From: JACPNA01 sp964429715
GTDB lineage: Archaea > Nanobdellota > Nanobdellia > Woesearchaeales > GW2011-AR9
Reading direction: 5' to 3'
DNA: 15,558 nucleotides
Assembly (NCBI GenBank): GCA_964429715.1
Contig: CAYSCV010000027.1
Span: forward strand, 1 to 15,558
The number at the start of each line of letters is the position of its first letter. Position 1 is the stretch's first letter. The notes below the pieces were generated by a model. The model was given only the letters and a program-made list of their open reading frames with translations, made no database searches and was not told the DNA's origin. Shown one piece after another: positions 7,433 through 13,900 of the stretch. The position numbers and the translations under genes were made by a program.

Positions 7433-7984
7433 CTATCGCTTACGTTGTACTAATATTTCTGTTGGACTGTCCACCCATTCTGCTTGTGGGGCCTTTAACC
7501 CCAGCTGGTCAACGACAAAGTAAGGCCAGTCTGTACTCGTTCCCACTTTTAATGCTCCCATTTCTACTTCATTCTTTTTATCATCAAAATACGATATCAA
7601 TTCTAAATTACCTTCAAAGCAGAATGGGCCCCTCCCATTCCATATCCTTAATTTTCTATACGGATGATCTTTATTTATATGTTCTATAATGTATACAGCA
7701 TTTGGGTGATGACAAGATACTTTCAACATATCTCCAATTGCCAAATCTTCTAATCTAATATGGTCTACTGTTTCACTTTCCTCTTCTATGAAACTAGGTT
7801 CAGGTACATTTTGGCCAATATACCAAATTCCATCACTAAAAGCAGTACCAAAATAATAATACTCAAGATTTATTTTTCCATCTGCTCTTATTTCCTGTTC
7901 TATTTCTGGAGGAATGTATAGTCTTGCCTGTCTTGATATTAATCTTGAGTGCGCAGCAGAATCTTTTCCGGTTATTATTGTCAT
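7433..7984 (-). CDS. Hypothetical protein, 183 aa, AGA/ATA-rich codon use
   Basis: This protein is not recognised. It appears soluble and beta-rich, with an aromatic, acidic middle and C-terminal half and many Trp, Tyr and Phe residues (for example YYYFGTAF, GIWYIG, DWPYFVV). The segment DLAIGDMLKVSC resembles a small beta-barrel strand but is not diagnostic. Of 10 arginine codons, 8 are AGA or AGG, and isoleucine is mostly ATA, whereas sampled stretches of neighbouring smc and kae1 use mainly CGN and ATT. This hints at acquisition or different codon pressure. A TATA-like TATTTAACTG lies about 26 bases upstream, consistent with a leaderless start. It is convergent with gyrB. The function is unknown. 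Confidence 0.75.
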   Translation of the reverse strand: MTIITGKDSAAHSRLISRQARLYIPPEIEQEIRADGKINLEYYYFGTAFSDGIWYIGQNVPEPSFIEEESETVDHIRLEDLAIGDMLKVSCHHPNAVYIIEHINKDHPYRKLRIWNGRGPFCFEGNLELISYFDDKKNEVEMGALKVGTSTDWPYFVVDQLGLKAPQAEWVDSPTEILVQRKR

Positions 7985-8005
7985 TTCTTTTCCAAGTAAT
8001 AGTGT

Positions 8006-8015
8006 CTATTTAACT
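8006..8015 (-). promoter_or_regulatory. Weak TATA-like element before the 183-aa gene
   Basis: On the minus strand CAGTTAAATA is centred about 26 bases before the ATG at 7984, in a position suited to leaderless transcription. The match is weak. The 79-base gap to the upstream gene otherwise holds only AT-rich sequence. Confidence 0.3.
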
Positions 8016-8063
8016 GTTTTATTCTACTAATTCTTCTATTATTTTTCCGATTTTGAATTCATT

Positions 8064-8351
8064 TTATTGTCTATTATATTCTCGTATTTCGGTAGGGGTC
8101 TTGTATGTGTCTTTGCCTTGTATACATACGGCGTATTCTGTGAATTCTCTGTTACGACCGTGACTGAATCTTAGGCCTGTTCTTGTTTTTTTAGTGCCGT
8201 CGCAGGCAAAAGCATGAAATTGAGGTTTTGGTATGGAATCATTATTTTGGTATGCTATGCTGATCCCTACGGCGTTTAATATCAATACTGCAACGCCCAC
8301 TCTAAATGGTTGGCTGTTGTAGAATCTTTCTATGCTTTCGTTTAATGTCAT
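8064..8351 (-). CDS. Small single-pass membrane protein, 95 aa, unknown
   Basis: The product has a short N-terminal region with an Arg at residue 17, one hydrophobic helix at about residues 18-34, and a polar C-terminal domain of about 60 residues with two cysteines. This is the layout of a membrane-anchored protein or one with an uncleaved signal anchor. No family is recognised. AGGTGA at 8358-8363 is a plausible ribosome site 6 bases before the ATG, and a TATA-like CTTTAAAAAC is centred about 31 bases upstream. These two signals conflict unless transcription starts farther upstream. It is divergent from the HEPN/MNT operon. Confidence 0.62.
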   Translation of the reverse strand: MTLNESIERFYNSQPFRVGVAVLILNAVGISIAYQNNDSIPKPQFHAFACDGTKKTRTGLRFSHGRNREFTEYAVCIQGKDTYKTPTEIREYNRQ

Positions 8352-8377
8352 ATTTATTCACCTGTGGGATACTTATT

Positions 8378-8387
8378 GTTTTTAAAG
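8378..8387 (-). promoter_or_regulatory. TATA-like element before the 95-aa membrane protein
   Basis: On the minus strand CTTTAAAAAC is centred about 31 bases before the ATG at 8351. The AGGTGA nearer the start suggests instead that a transcript extends farther upstream, so the role is uncertain. Confidence 0.3.
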
Positions 8388-8478
8388 TCGTTTTGATATT
8401 ACTCTTATATCTAAAAATGGGTGTATATTTAAATGTGTCGGTTATCTTTGTTACTTTTCAGTGGCACCTATATTTCCG

Positions 8479-8490
8479 AAAGTTTTAAAT
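8479..8490 (+). promoter_or_regulatory. BRE/TATA promoter of the HEPN/MNT operon
   Basis: A purine-rich GAAAG followed by TTTTAAAT matches the archaeal BRE plus TATA arrangement. The TATA centre is about 29 bases before the ATG at 8516 and no ribosome site is present, so the first gene is probably translated from a leaderless mRNA. Confidence 0.65.
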
Positions 8491-8503
8491 ATCAATTGAT
8501 ATT
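8488..8503. promoter_or_regulatory. 16-bp perfect palindrome, candidate operator
   Basis: AATATCAATTGATATT is perfectly self-complementary over 16 bp. It overlaps the 3' edge of the TATA box and spans about -28 to -13 relative to the start codon at 8516. A protein bound here would block TBP/TFB or polymerase. The winged-helix domain of the first gene product is an obvious candidate ligand, which is an inference. Confidence 0.6.
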
Positions 8504-8515
8504 GTTAGTTATCAT

Positions 8516-9052
8516 ATGGGAATAATTCCGATCAAACAACAGATTCAAGAGTATTTTTGTATAAATCCAACGGTGAAGTTACGGGTACGGCAGATTGAGC
8601 GGGTTGTGCAAGTGCCGTTGCCTTCGGTTATTCGTTATACAAAGGAGTTAGAACAAGTAGGGATTTTACAACGGGTGGTGATAGGAGAGGTTACGTTTTA
8701 TTCTGCCAACAGAAATTCTGCGCAATTTTTGCTTGAGAAGAAGTTGTTTAATCTACGGCAACTATTTTGTTCTGGACTTATTGATTTTTTTAAGAAAGAG
8801 CTAGGTAATCCCGTGATTATTGTTTTTGGGTCATATGCACGCGGGGAGGATATTGAAGGAAGTGATATCGATATGTATGTTGAAACGACAGCGAAAAAGA
8901 AAATTAAGTTGGAGAAGTATGAGGAAATACTTAAACGTAAAATTCAGTTGTTTGTATATAAACATATTACGGGTGTGGAAAATAAAGAATTAGCAAATAA
9001 TATTATTAATGGGGTTGTGGTACAAGGGTTTATAGAGGTATTTCATGAATAA
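8516..9052 (+). CDS. Winged-helix/minimal nucleotidyltransferase protein (MNT, antitoxin-like)
   Basis: Residues 20-65 form a winged helix-turn-helix, with a recognition-helix pattern around LPSVIRYTKELEQVGIL and a beta wing ending in FYSANRN. Residues 97-150 are a minimal nucleotidyltransferase of the Pol-beta superfamily with the motif GSYARGEDIEGSDID: G105, S106, D117 and D119. In related MntA proteins this domain adds AMP to a HEPN partner and neutralises it. The usual third acidic residue is expected near KIQLFVY, where Q144 stands, so transfer activity is doubtful. The gene overlaps the HEPN gene by 8 bases, indicating translational coupling. The start is set by a well-placed TATA box, and the 16-bp palindrome upstream suggests autoregulation. 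A purely regulatory role is an alternative. Confidence 0.85.
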   Translation: MGIIPIKQQIQEYFCINPTVKLRVRQIERVVQVPLPSVIRYTKELEQVGILQRVVIGEVTFYSANRNSAQFLLEKKLFNLRQLFCSGLIDFFKKELGNPVIIVFGSYARGEDIEGSDIDMYVETTAKKKIKLEKYEEILKRKIQLFVYKHITGVENKELANNIINGVVVQGFIEVFHE

Positions 9053-9479
9053 TGAAAGCAGATGGCAGGAGTGTATTGATTCTGGTGCTTCATTAAAAGT
9101 CACTCCGGATTTATTTAAAGCAATGTCGCTAATAGATACTGCTCAGGGAAGAATAAGATTTTTAGATGAAAATACGGTTAAAGAGAGCAATGTGAATTAC
9201 TTATTTGAAAATTATTATTCTTCGGCATTGGAGTTATTGCATGCGTTAGTGCTTATTTTGGGGTATAAAGTTATAAATCATATTTGTTTGGGATATTATT
9301 TGCGTGATATTTTAGAAAAGCAAGAATTGTTTCGTTTGTTTAATGATTGTCGTTCTAATAGAAATTCTTTAGTGTATTATGGAAGAAAAATGGATTTTGA
9401 AACAGCGTTATCAAATATTGAGAAATGTAAGAAATTCATTGAAAAATTACAGATTATACTTGATGAAAAAATGAGATAG
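9045..9479 (+). CDS. HEPN-domain protein (toxin-like partner of MNT)
   Basis: This is a 144-residue all-helical protein. Its pattern fits HEPN: paired helices with YYSSALELLHALVLILGYKVINH, then the conserved block RSNRNSLVYYG (R103, R106, N107, Y111, Y112). Canonical HEPN RNases have R-x(4-6)-H; no His follows these arginines, so it may be a non-catalytic or divergent HEPN. In HepT toxins a nearby Tyr is AMPylated by the MNT partner, and Y111/Y112 are candidates here by inference. The ATG lies inside the MNT gene's last codons (8-base overlap). It probably acts in the cytoplasm as an oligomer with the upstream protein. dCTP deaminase follows after 18 bases. Confidence 0.78.
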   Translation: MNNESRWQECIDSGASLKVTPDLFKAMSLIDTAQGRIRFLDENTVKESNVNYLFENYYSSALELLHALVLILGYKVINHICLGYYLRDILEKQELFRLFNDCRSNRNSLVYYGRKMDFETALSNIEKCKKFIEKLQIILDEKMR

Positions 9480-9497
9480 AGGGAATTGAGGTGCACT

Positions 9498-10043
9498 ATG
9501 AAATTACCAGATTATTTGATTGAGGAATATGTGCGACGAGGAAAAATTAAGATTGTTCCACAGTTGAAGAAGAAAGATATTCGCCCGGTGGGTGTGCGAG
9601 TGCATTTAGGGAGAGATATTTTGAGGTATAAGAATGGGCAGAAGATTGATTTAGGTAAAGAGCAAGCTCCATTGGGAATTAAATATGATTTGTCTCAGAA
9701 GTCGTTTGTGTTGCGACCAGGAGAATTTATATTAGGACATACTCAAGAAAGAATATGGACAGATAAAAATATCTTATGTCAGTTAGATGGGCGAAGTACG
9801 ATTGCTCGTTTAGGGTTGAGTGTGCATATAACTGCTTCGATTATTGATGGAACGTTTGTAGAAGAACATGGGATAGTGCTTGAGATATTCAATCATTCGA
9901 ATGTGTCGTATGTGTTGCATGAAGGACTTGCTATTGGTTGTGTGACATTTGACGTGATGAAAGGTAAGACGAAGACGGCGGGGCAGTCGTATCAGTATCA
10001 TGGGCAGAGCGGGTTGTTGCCTGCGAATTTGAAAAAACGATGA
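9498..10043 (+). CDS. dcd: dCTP deaminase (Dcd/dUTPase superfamily)
   Basis: Dcd deaminates dCTP to dUTP, feeding dTMP synthesis, and acts as a cytoplasmic homotrimer. The 181-residue product has the family's beta-jelly-roll landmarks: RPGEFILGHTQE, LDGRSTIARLGLSVHITA (R99, S100, R104) and IVLEIFNHS, in which E129 aligns with the catalytic Glu of E. coli Dcd. A usual Asp in the N-terminal SxDLRLG motif is Arg here (GVRVHLG), which is unusual. Retention of E129 favours deaminase over plain dUTPase, though bifunctional dCTP deaminase/dUTPase enzymes exist in archaea. The ATG at 9498 is chosen because GAGGTG (9488-9493) sits just upstream; a TTG at 9486 is less likely. It probably shares the transcript of the HEPN/MNT pair. 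Confidence 0.88.
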   Translation: MKLPDYLIEEYVRRGKIKIVPQLKKKDIRPVGVRVHLGRDILRYKNGQKIDLGKEQAPLGIKYDLSQKSFVLRPGEFILGHTQERIWTDKNILCQLDGRSTIARLGLSVHITASIIDGTFVEEHGIVLEIFNHSNVSYVLHEGLAIGCVTFDVMKGKTKTAGQSYQYHGQSGLLPANLKKR

Positions 10044-10071
10044 TTTTTACGCAAATGTTTAAGAATAAGAG

Positions 10072-10083
10072 ATAAAAAATACT
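10072..10083 (+). promoter_or_regulatory. TATA-like element upstream of the small-protein leader
   Basis: GATAAAAAATAC lies about 35-40 bases before a GAGG-preceded mini-ORF and more than 100 bases before the ATG at 10186. It could start a leader of about 80 bases. TTTTAAAT at 10154-10161 is an alternative box, 28 bases before the ATG, but it would exclude the strong ribosome site. Confidence 0.3.
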
Positions 10084-10114
10084 GTCTAGTAATTTATCAG
10101 TAATGAGGATAATC

Positions 10115-10154
10115 ATGCCAGGCAAGTGAAATGTGTGTATTTCAGGCCTGCCAT
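10115..10154 (+). promoter_or_regulatory. Leader hairpin with four-codon mini-ORF
   Basis: The stem pairs CAGGC (10119-10123) with GCCTG (10146-10150) and TGAAAT (10127-10132) with ATTTCA (10139-10144), with small internal mismatches and a GTGTGT loop; ATG/CAT at the ends also pair. Inside the left arm, ATG CCA GGC AAG TGA (10115-10129) is preceded by GAGG at 10105-10108. The real gene starts with the near-identical ATG CCA GGA at 10186. A role in translational control is inference. Confidence 0.4.
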
Positions 10155-10185
10155 TTTAAATAATAATAGCGGAGGTTTAGTTAAA

Positions 10186-10422
10186 ATGCCAGGATTTGAT
10201 AAAAATTTAGATAAAGAGTTGTTTTCGGAATCGCTTGATTTTGAGAAGTCAAAAGTAACGGTTGCAGTGTTTGCATACAATAATGGGACGCCAAAGTTGC
10301 AGATTGGTCGAGAGACGAAGAATGCGGCAGGAGAGTTGTCGTTTGCGAAGTTAGGTCGGATGACAAAAGAGGAAGTTGAGAAAGTGATGCCGCTGATGGA
10401 GAAAGCGAAGAAGTTTTTATAA
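10186..10422 (+). CDS. Small protein, possible PC4/YdbC-like ssDNA-binding fold, 78 aa
   Basis: The ATG at 10186 is chosen because GGAGGT (10171-10176) lies 9 bases upstream; reading from the GTG at 10126 would add 20 residues with no supporting signal. The core has strands VTVAVFAYNNG and TPKLQIGRE, a turn, LSFAKLGRM, and then a helix beginning TKEEVEKVMPLMEKAKKFL. This strand-strand-strand-helix layout with an NGG/NNG-xPK turn resembles PC4/YdbC-family single-stranded nucleic-acid-binding proteins. The resemblance is pattern-based and unconfirmed. The first 20 residues are acidic and likely flexible. The leader before the gene contains a hairpin and a mini-ORF. It is convergent with a small membrane protein gene. 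Confidence 0.72.
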   Translation: MPGFDKNLDKELFSESLDFEKSKVTVAVFAYNNGTPKLQIGRETKNAAGELSFAKLGRMTKEEVEKVMPLMEKAKKFL

Positions 10423-10465
10423 ATGTTTTTTACAATTTCTCTTTCTCTGAAGGAAATGGAAAGTG

Positions 10466-10783
10466 TTAGGCTAATTTGTTGTACAACCAGCTAAAGAGTA
10501 GGCCAAATACTAGTCCATGTAATGCTGCTTCAGCCATATTACTGATGATACTAATAGGTTGCAGTGTATTTATCGTTATGAAGAATGGTTTGAGTGCTTC
10601 TAGGGTGATTATACCATGCGTGGTGTATTTTGCGCTAAGACTTAATACAAGTATGCTTGTAGCGCAGAGAATAGCAATACTGTATGCGATGCCAAATTTA
10701 CTTAATCTTGTGGGAGGAATGAGAGATTGGATGTCGGGGCGATATACTGCCTGTACTCTTTTTCTTTTTAAACTTTTAACCAT
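10466..10783 (-). CDS. Small membrane protein, 105 aa, unknown
   Basis: A Lys/Arg-rich N-terminus (MVKSLKRKR) precedes a hydrophobic helix at about residues 30-50 (FGIAYSIAILCATSILVLSL) and a second at about 84-103 (ALHGLVFGLLFSWLY), with a moderately hydrophobic segment between them. The positive-inside rule puts the N-terminus in the cytoplasm. No family is recognised. GAGGT stands 9 bases before the ATG on the minus strand, and a TTTATAAA box with an adjoining GAAAGA lies about 42 bases upstream, giving a leader of about 17-20 bases. These signals support this strand over the overlapping plus-strand frame. Confidence 0.75.
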   Translation of the reverse strand: MVKSLKRKRVQAVYRPDIQSLIPPTRLSKFGIAYSIAILCATSILVLSLSAKYTTHGIITLEALKPFFITINTLQPISIISNMAEAALHGLVFGLLFSWLYNKLA

Positions 10784-10821
10784 ATTTCTTCTACCTCTTT
10801 TTATAAATCATTTTTTTGAGG

Positions 10822-10829
10822 TTTATAAA
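10822..10829 (-). promoter_or_regulatory. BRE/TATA promoter of the small membrane protein
   Basis: On the minus strand GAAAGA is followed by TTTATAAA, centred about 42 bases upstream of the ATG at 10783. Initiation near 10800 would include the GAGGT ribosome site. A second TTTATAAA at 10800-10807 is too close to the gene to act as its TATA box for a leader carrying that site. Confidence 0.55.
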
Positions 10830-10875
10830 TCTTTCTTTTTTGAGTGTGTTTAACTGTTATTTTTTAGGGTGTTTT

Positions 10876-10917
10876 AGAGAAGTTTGTATAATTAATATTT
10901 TCTTGGCAAACTTCTCT
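10876..10917 (-). terminator. 11-bp perfect inverted repeat after smc
   Basis: AGAGAAGTTTG (10876-10886) and CAAACTTCTCT (10907-10917) form an 11-bp stem with a 20-base AT-rich loop. It begins about 10 bases beyond the smc stop on the minus strand. No T-run follows on that strand, so it is either a 3'-end stabilising hairpin or a terminator of non-standard form. Confidence 0.45.
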
Positions 10918-10927
10918 TTAGAAAAAA

Positions 10928-13900
10928 TTATATTTTCAACGCAGTAACTTTACTTATGCCGTCCACCATACTAATCCCAAATAATGTGTCGGCTTCGGAA
11001 ATAATAGAGTCGTTATGGGAAATGACTATATATTGGGCGCGGTCAGCGTATGAGCGGATGAGTTTAGAGAGGGTTTCGGAATTATGTTTGTCTAGTGCGG
11101 CGTCGATTTCATCTAGGATATAAAATGAGGCAGGTTGATATTCTTGGATGGCGAAGATAAATGATAATGCAGTTAGAGTTTTTTCTCCGCCGGAGAGGGA
11201 TTTAAGGTCAAGGAAGCGGTTGCCAAGAAGTTTTACTTTGATGCTGAGGCCGTCTTCAAATGGGGCGTTGGGGTTGTCTAATTGTAAATTGGCTTTGCCT
11301 TTTTTAAAGAGGTTATTGAAAATGGTTTGGAAGTTGGAGTTGGCTTGTTCGAATGTTTTGAGGAATTGTTCTTTTTTCTTGGTTTCAATTTCGTTCATTA
11401 AAGTTAGGACGTCGGTCTTTTCTTTTTCAAGGCTGTCTTTCTTTTCGATGAGCTTGTTGTATTCTGTTTCGATTTGTTCGTATATCTCTAGAGCTTTCAT
11501 GTTCACTGCGGACATTTCTGAGAGGATTTTTTCGGAGTTTAAGATTTCTTGTTGTAATTCTTCGATTTTTTTGTGTTCGAGAATGAGGGCCTGAGGGTAT
11601 TTAGCAAGTTCTTCTTGCAGACCAGCAAGTTTTGCTTTAATCTCGGCGTTTTTAAGGGAAAGTAGGTTGAGGTCGCGTTCGTGTGTGCGGGCTTTTTCGC
11701 GGGCGTTTTCAATATCGTTTTCGGCTTTGTTGATTTCAGCGCTGAGTTTTTCACGGCGGTTGAACATTTCTTTATATTTGGCGTAAAATTCTTTACTTTC
11801 TTTTTCTTTTTGTTCAAGAATTTTTTCTTTTTCGGTAATGGATGTGTTTAAAACTGTGATTTCTTCTTTGAATTGAGTTTCTTCTTTTTCGTGTTGTTTT
11901 AAAATTTCATGAATTTTTTCTTTTTCAGGGTTGATCATCTGGTCGATTTGTAGTTGGGTGGTTTTAATTTCGTTTTCAAGATGAACGAGGGCTTCACGGG
12001 ATTGTGATTTTGATTCTTCAAACGCAGCCATTTGAGCGAGTAATCGAGGATCGCGTAACGCATTTACTTGGCTGCGAAGCACTTGTTTTTTGGTCTTTAC
12101 GTCGGCTAAAACATGGTTGATGCCGTTGATATCACGGCTGATTTTATTGAGGTCTTCGTTTACGGTTTTTAGTCTTATAGCAATGTCTTTTTTGAGGGTT
12201 TCTGAAGCGTCAAGATCTTCTGTACCAAGATGCAATGTCTTTTCAAGTTTGATTATGTCTGCTTCTAATTCTGCTTTTTTGTTTCTGAGGGAGGATATTT
12301 CTTGTTCATTCATCTGACGTTTGACTTCCACGTTTTGAATGACGCTTTGTAATTCTTCAATATCTTTTTCGGCGGTTTCAAGTTCTTCTAATGAGTCTTT
12401 TTCTTGGAAGCCGGTGCTTTGTTTTTTCATCATATAACCGCCACGCATGACGCCGCTTGCTTCCGCGAGGTTACCATCAACGGTGGCCATTTTGATTCGA
12501 CCGATGCCCAGAGAACGGGCAGTTTCAATATCTTCAACGACTAAAGTGTTGCCAAACACAAATGAGAATGCTTTTTCATATTTTGGTTGATAGGAGATTA
12601 AGTTAATCGCAAAGTCATGGACACCGTTTTGTTTGAGGAGTTTTTTGTCTTCTTGACTGATGTCGATGGTTTTAATTTTGTTTAAAGGGATGAATGAGGC
12701 ACTGCCAAGTTTGCTACTTTTAAGAAAGCTGATACATTCAGCGGCAGTTTTGTCGTCTTCAACAACGATGTTTTGCATTCTACTTCCCGCGGTTATTTCT
12801 AACGCAAGAGCGTATTTTTTGTTGACTTGGCCAAGTTCGGCAACTGTGCCAATAACGCCTTTAAATTTCTTTTTGTTTTCGAGAATGGAGCGGATGGCTT
12901 CGTTGGTTGAGATGCCGGCTTGGATATTCATGCTTTTGGCGTTTAATTTGGCGTGTTTCTCTTGGAATTCGGTTAGTTTTTTTCTCGCGTTTGATAATTG
13001 TGAGGCGAAACTGCTGTCAGTATCAAGAAGTTGGTTTAGGCGTAGTGTGGCGTTTTTGAAGTTGGTTTTTTGGTCTTGCAGTTGGGTGAGCTGTTCTTTG
13101 TTGTTCTGTTCAACTTCGTGTACTTTTTTTATTTTTTCATCGATACTTTGTAATTGGAATTCTAATTTATCTTTTTCACGGAGAAGTTCTTGCTGTTTCT
13201 GACGGATCTGCTGCACTTCCTCTTGTTTTTGTTCAATAATTTTTTCTTTTTCTTCAATGTCTTTGTCAATGTCTTGCGATGATTCTATGTCATGTTTTTT
13301 GCGGAATTCGGCAATTCTCATCTCTACTTCTTGCAGTTCACAGGATTTGGTGTGGATAGATTTTTCTGTTTCTCGTTTTTTGTTGGAGATAGTAGATGCT
13401 TTTTGGTCTAATTCTTTAAGTTCTTCTTTGAATTGGTCTTTTCGCTGTTGGATTTTGTTAATTTCGTCTTTTAATGTACTGTTACGGCTTCTATCTTTGG
13501 TGATGTGGATTTTGAGGTCTTCGATTTCTTTATGTACTTTCAATTGTTCTTTTTCACCTTTCTGTTCTATTTCGTGGTTGATGGTCGTGATTTCGGTTTT
13601 GTTATAAGTGATTTTTTCTTTAAGAATGGTGTTGTGAGATTCTACTTCGTTTATTTTAGTTTGATGCTGAGCAATTTCGGCATCATATTTTTGTTTGACT
13701 TCTTCACGTTGTGTTATTTGATGGTTGACATGGGTTGCTTTTAGGCTATTTATTTTGTCGATTGTTTCTTTGTAGACTAAAGCTTGGTCGCGGTCTTTTT
13801 TGAGTTCTTTCAAATAGGTTTTACGTTCTTTGAGGATGATTTCGGCGTTATTGAGTTGTTCTTCGACTTTTTGCAGTTCTAATGTTGCTTTATGTTTTTT

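Noticed and set aside
9498..10043. AvcD-type antiphage dCTP deaminase
   Set aside because: The protein is only 181 residues and has no P-loop or kinase-like domain, so the ordinary metabolic enzyme is the better call.
10126..10185. N-terminal extension of the 78-residue protein from a GTG start
   Set aside because: A strong GGAGGT lies in front of the ATG at 10186, and the extra residues are encoded by the hairpin region.
10476..10853. Plus-strand frame of 125 codons overlapping the 105-residue membrane protein
   Set aside because: The minus-strand gene has a GAGGT site, a BRE/TATA pair and a normal membrane-protein pattern; the plus frame has none and is hydrophobic only because it is antisense to hydrophobic codons.
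12660..13202. Long plus-strand open frame inside smc
   Set aside because: It is antisense to the SMC hinge and coiled coil, shows Ser/Phe/Leu-rich antisense composition, and has no ribosome site or promoter.
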